The notes under the pieces are model-generated. The model saw only the letters and a program-made list of their open reading frames with translations, was not told the origin of the DNA and did no database searches. Made by a program: the position numbers and the translations under genes. This document shows positions 13,013 through 15,298 of a stretch of 15,298 bases of DNA, one piece after another. Every line of letters starts with the position of its first letter. The first letter of the stretch is position 1. The DNA comes from Candidatus Manganitrophaceae bacterium (GTDB taxonomy: Bacteria > Nitrospirota > Nitrospiria > SBBL01 > Manganitrophaceae): the NCBI GenBank assembly GCA_004297235.1, contig SCUR01000538.1, positions 1-15,298 of the forward strand. Reading direction: 5' to 3'.

Positions 13013-13552
13013 TCATTTAATGAGGGAGGCCCGCTCACTCGATTTAATCTGAATGGAGAGCCGGTTGGTAATGATTTCGCCGGTCCAGATGTCTTTTCCA
13101 TCGACACGCTTCGGCTTCTCCTTGTTGGCGTAGGTGATGCGGATTCCGTAAAGCCCCCGCTTTAGCGGATCGGGGGTGATCTCGGAGAGGGGAGGCAGTT
13201 TTTTGCTAACGGCCTCCTCCCGTTTCAATTCGACAAAATCGTCGTCGGTCAGCGGTTTCGGCGCAGCCGTTTTCACCGGCATGAACCCATGCGGCTCCGC
13301 AAAGAGCTCCCACTGAAGATCGCTGAACGGATCGAGCCGGCGATTGACCACCAGCGGCTTCGTCGTATTGTTCTTAAGCCGGACGGTGAGAATGATCGGC
13401 TCTCCGAACTTATAGACCGGTTTGTCCGATTGAATATAAATCTCCAGATTTCCGTCTCGACCGGACTCGTCGCCGACGGCTGTTTGACTCGCGACAAGAA
13501 CGATCCCTCCGATCAGGAGGAATCGAAACCAGTAAAACTGAAGCCACGGCAT
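13013..13552 (-). CDS. Exported protein with Ig-like/BsuPI-like fold, function unknown
   Basis: I cannot name this 179-residue protein. A signal peptide is clear (hydrophobic stretch FLLIGGIVLVASQTAVG, cleavage probably near 24-28), so the mature protein is periplasmic or surface-bound. Residues 37-62 (LEIYIQSDKPVYKFGEPIILTVRLKN) are the classic first strands of an immunoglobulin-like domain, as in BsuPI-type inhibitors and alpha-2-macroglobulin MG domains. A second half (133-170, GLYGIRITYAN...NRLSIQIK) gives further strands. There is no cysteine and no catalytic motif. The start is ATG 13552, with AAGGAGGT (13564-13557) just upstream. It lies 68 nt after the nitrilase-like gene and may share its transcript. 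Confidence 0.72.
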   Translation of the reverse strand: MPWLQFYWFRFLLIGGIVLVASQTAVGDESGRDGNLEIYIQSDKPVYKFGEPIILTVRLKNNTTKPLVVNRRLDPFSDLQWELFAEPHGFMPVKTAAPKPLTDDDFVELKREEAVSKKLPPLSEITPDPLKRGLYGIRITYANKEKPKRVDGKDIWTGEIITNRLSIQIKSSERASLIK

Positions 13553-13556
13553 GACG

Positions 13557-13564
13557 ACCTCCTT
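13557..13564 (-). promoter_or_regulatory. Ribosome binding site deciding the start of the exported protein
   Basis: A perfect AAGGAGGT on the minus strand lies 4 nt before ATG 13552. It places the start at the signal peptide and rules out the longer open frame reaching back to 13696, which overlaps the upstream gene. Confidence 0.8.
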
Positions 13565-13584
13565 CAGAATTCGGCGAGCCCGAT

Positions 13585-13606
13585 CGGCCGGGAAAAAGAA
13601 CGGCCG
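13585..13606 (-). repeat. GC-rich inverted repeat between two minus-strand genes
   Basis: CGGCCG occurs at 13585-13590 and 13601-13606 with a 10-nt loop rich in pyrimidines on the minus strand. It could form a hairpin in the mRNA between the nitrilase-like and exported-protein genes. No T-run follows, so it is not a standard terminator. Confidence 0.4.
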
Positions 13607-13620
13607 GCGCCTCCACGCTC

Positions 13621-14580
13621 TTATGAGGAGGACGGCGCTTTTCTCAACGCCTCCCCGTTCCGCTTGGGATGATTCAACATTCGGTAGACGCGGCAAGGGA
13701 TCGTCAGCAGCATTCGGTCGAGCCGGGCCATCATTCGCACCGCCCCATCGACGACATACCGCTTCTCCGCCGGCATCGGGTCGGTGACCACCGTGCCGAT
13801 CGCGATCCCTTCCTCTTCTTTCAGAACGGAGACCGGAACCCCTCCCCGATCGTACACCGCGGAATACCCGACGAACCGGCTCCGCACCGCATAGGGATAG
13901 AGCAGGGGGAGGGGAGAATCAAACGGCCCGCAGAGGCCGGCGTAGGCGACCGGCACCCCAAACGACTCCGCCAGCCGTTTTGGAAGAAGCTCCGGCATCC
14001 GGCTGATGCGCAGGTTCACCGCCGTCTTGGCAAAAAGAAAACCGCCGGTCGTGAAGTCGGGCCAGGCGGACGAAACGATCAGCAGATTCACTTTATTCCG
14101 AAAGCGCTCCCAGATCTTCTCATCGAGGAGATCGGCGCAGATCCCGAAACCGATCCGGCCGAGGGGGGTATCGACCAGCAACGGCTCGTCCCCCCTTGTA
14201 AAATAGCACTTCTCCTGAAGGGGAAGGCAGCGCTTTCGATAGGAGGCAAGGCGGCCCTGCGGGCTGGTCAGGAGGAGGGTGTTGTAATCCTTTCCGCCGT
14301 CCCGTTCGATCATTCCCCCGATCAGGTAGATCCCCCATTTTTTGGAGAGGGTCCGAAACCATCGGGCCGTTCGGCCGGAGAGATCCTCCGCCACTTTGAT
14401 GTTCTTCCAGTCATAGCAGTATCCGGTATTGAACAGCTCCGGAAGGACAACGATCCGGGCGCCCCGCGCGGCCGCCTCTTGAACCATCCGATCGGCCTTC
14501 TGAAGGTTTTCCTCGACCTGATACGGAATCGAGGTCATCTGAATGGCGGCCACCTTCAAGCGCTCCGGACCTTTTTCCAT
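13621..14580 (-). CDS. Nitrilase-superfamily carbon-nitrogen hydrolase
   Basis: The 319-residue protein has the superfamily triad Glu48 (VVLPELFNTGY), Lys116 (YRKRCLP) and Cys148 (GFGICADLLDE), with Glu123 as the likely additional glutamate. Such enzymes hydrolyse amides, N-carbamoyl compounds or, rarely, nitriles; the substrate cannot be told from the motifs. It is somewhat longer than a minimal 260-280-residue member, having an extended C-terminus (RVYRMLNHPKRNGEALRK) rich in basic residues. The start is ATG 14580, with AAGGAG (14592-14587) 6 nt upstream. An in-frame TTG at 14619 would overlap the cbiE stop, but has no site of its own. It follows cbiE by 35 nt, so the two are probably co-transcribed, which hints at but does not prove a link to cobalamin or amide metabolism. 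Confidence 0.87.
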   Translation of the reverse strand: MEKGPERLKVAAIQMTSIPYQVEENLQKADRMVQEAAARGARIVVLPELFNTGYCYDWKNIKVAEDLSGRTARWFRTLSKKWGIYLIGGMIERDGGKDYNTLLLTSPQGRLASYRKRCLPLQEKCYFTRGDEPLLVDTPLGRIGFGICADLLDEKIWERFRNKVNLLIVSSAWPDFTTGGFLFAKTAVNLRISRMPELLPKRLAESFGVPVAYAGLCGPFDSPLPLLYPYAVRSRFVGYSAVYDRGGVPVSVLKEEEGIAIGTVVTDPMPAEKRYVVDGAVRMMARLDRMLLTIPCRVYRMLNHPKRNGEALRKAPSSS

Positions 14581-14586
14581 CACCGA

Positions 14587-14592
14587 CTCCTT
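14587..14592 (-). promoter_or_regulatory. Ribosome binding site deciding the start of the nitrilase-like gene
   Basis: AAGGAG on the minus strand is 6 nt before ATG 14580. It favours this start over the TTG at 14619 that would overlap cbiE. Confidence 0.65.
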
Positions 14593-14615
14593 CTCACTCG
14601 GATCATCCGGTCGGC

Positions 14616-15298
14616 TCAAATTCTCCCCTCCTCATCGGAATCCGCCGCGGGGGAGATCCCACCGGATCGCTTCTCGGTATTGAACCGATTCCTGTTTCTT
14701 GCCGCTTCTTTCGACCGTTTTAGAAGAATGAGGATCGCGCGCGGGGAGAAGCTCCTGCCGGGGAGCTGCGCCAGATCGGTCTCGGTGATCCGCTCGTCGC
14801 TTGCGCCGATATTTTCGCAAACATAGGCGGTCCGATCTTCGATCCCCTGCTCCAAAAACAGCCGGGCAATCGCCGACGGGGTGTTCTGTCTATCGGTCAA
14901 GAGGCCCGCCTTCATCGTATGCCGGATCGGCTCGATGACCTCTTCAACCGGCCGGCCTTGAACCGATCCGAGATAAGCCTCTTCCCAACTTTCCTTAATC
15001 CGGGCGAAGGCAAGCTGCATGGCACTGACATTCGGAACGATCTCGACCGCCTCTTTGCCGAGCTGCTCTACCAGCTCCGGTACAATCCCGCAAAAGTTCG
15101 GATCCCCGGAGGCAAGCACCGCCATCTGCCGCCGGCCGCGGTTCGACTGGATCATCTCGACGATCTCTTTGATATCGGATTGAATCGGAATCTTCTTGGC
15201 ATCATGATTGGGAAAGAAAGCCAACAGCCGCTCGGGGCCGAAGAGCAGCTCGGCGTCCTGCATCAATCTCATCGCTTTGAGACTCATCGAGAGAACGC
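14616..15298 (-). CDS. cbiE: Cobalt-precorrin-7 (C5)-methyltransferase, 5' end outside the window
   Basis: This is the SAM-dependent C5 methyltransferase of corrin ring synthesis. The frame is open to the window edge, and the visible protein begins within the conserved start region (LSLKAMRLMQDAELLFGPERLL), so the usual N-terminal VGIGPG segment lies beyond 15298; the ATG at 15287 is probably internal. Family motifs are LASGDPNFCGI (SAM site region), VEIVPNVSAMQLAFARI, the LTDRQNTPSAIARLFLEQG stretch and VCENIGASDERI. It is a CbiE domain without the fused CbiT decarboxylating domain of CobL. After the domain ends (RAILILLKRS) there is a charged tail of about 35 residues with no family counterpart that I recognise. 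The next gene starts 35 nt later. Confidence 0.9.
   Translation of the reverse strand, partial: VLSMSLKAMRLMQDAELLFGPERLLAFFPNHDAKKIPIQSDIKEIVEMIQSNRGRRQMAVLASGDPNFCGIVPELVEQLGKEAVEIVPNVSAMQLAFARIKESWEEAYLGSVQGRPVEEVIEPIRHTMKAGLLTDRQNTPSAIARLFLEQGIEDRTAYVCENIGASDERITETDLAQLPGRSFSPRAILILLKRSKEAARNRNRFNTEKRSGGISPAADSDEEGRI

Noticed and set aside
13669..14826. Plus-strand open frame of 385 codons opposite the nitrilase-like gene and cbiE
   Set aside because: The opposite strand carries the catalytic triad of a nitrilase and CbiE motifs; this frame shows only low-complexity shadow sequence.
14616..15298. Cobalamin riboswitch linked to cbiE
   Set aside because: The gene's upstream region is outside the window and no riboswitch-like leader is visible inside it.

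Overview
The window reads as about 15.3 kb of ordinary chromosome from a Gram-negative, GC-rich bacterium. Three features point away from Proteobacteria: an E-type (non-classical) succinate dehydrogenase/fumarate reductase module, a Chromatium-type 2[4Fe-4S] ferredoxin, and a transketolase split into two subunits. Together with the general protein style they suggest Nitrospirota (Nitrospira/Manganitrophus-like) or a neighbouring phylum. That placement is inferred from family resemblance only, with moderate confidence. An outer-membrane barrel ending in Phe supports a diderm envelope. No mobile element, CRISPR array or phage gene was seen.

Layout. (1) 1-3679, plus strand: peptide deformylase (def), then a tight run of an SdhB-like iron-sulfur subunit, a CCG-domain SdhE/HdrB-like subunit, a LON-domain-only protein and a PrxQ/Bcp peroxiredoxin (4-nt overlap, 12-nt gap, 0-nt gap). 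(2) 3680-4230: a ferredoxin with its own strong promoter and a bidirectional terminator. (3) 4239-5382, minus strand: a sirtuin deacylase followed by a CBS-pair protein, converging on the ferredoxin. (4) 5584-7446, plus strand: a diguanylate cyclase with a degenerate receiver domain, translationally coupled to a SirB1-family protein. (5) 7471-8321, minus strand: an HNH endonuclease and tRNA-Leu(GAG) with a perfect consensus promoter. (6) 8393-10239, plus strand: split transketolase. (7) 10315-12881, minus strand: a membrane HAMP adenylate cyclase and an outer-membrane barrel protein. (8) 13013-15298, minus strand: the 3' part of cbiE (cobalamin synthesis), a nitrilase-superfamily hydrolase and a small exported protein.

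How they fit together. The first block is redox and central metabolism: electrons between succinate/fumarate and quinone through an all-iron-sulfur route, low-potential electrons through the ferredoxin, and peroxide removal by PrxQ. Two cyclic-nucleotide enzymes (c-di-GMP and cAMP) give signalling capacity. The most notable points are the SdhB subunit, whose usual [3Fe-4S] site carries a fourth cysteine, the absence of its flavoprotein nearby, and several genes whose -10 box lies so close to the start codon that transcripts would be leaderless or nearly so. I found no clear wholly new system.
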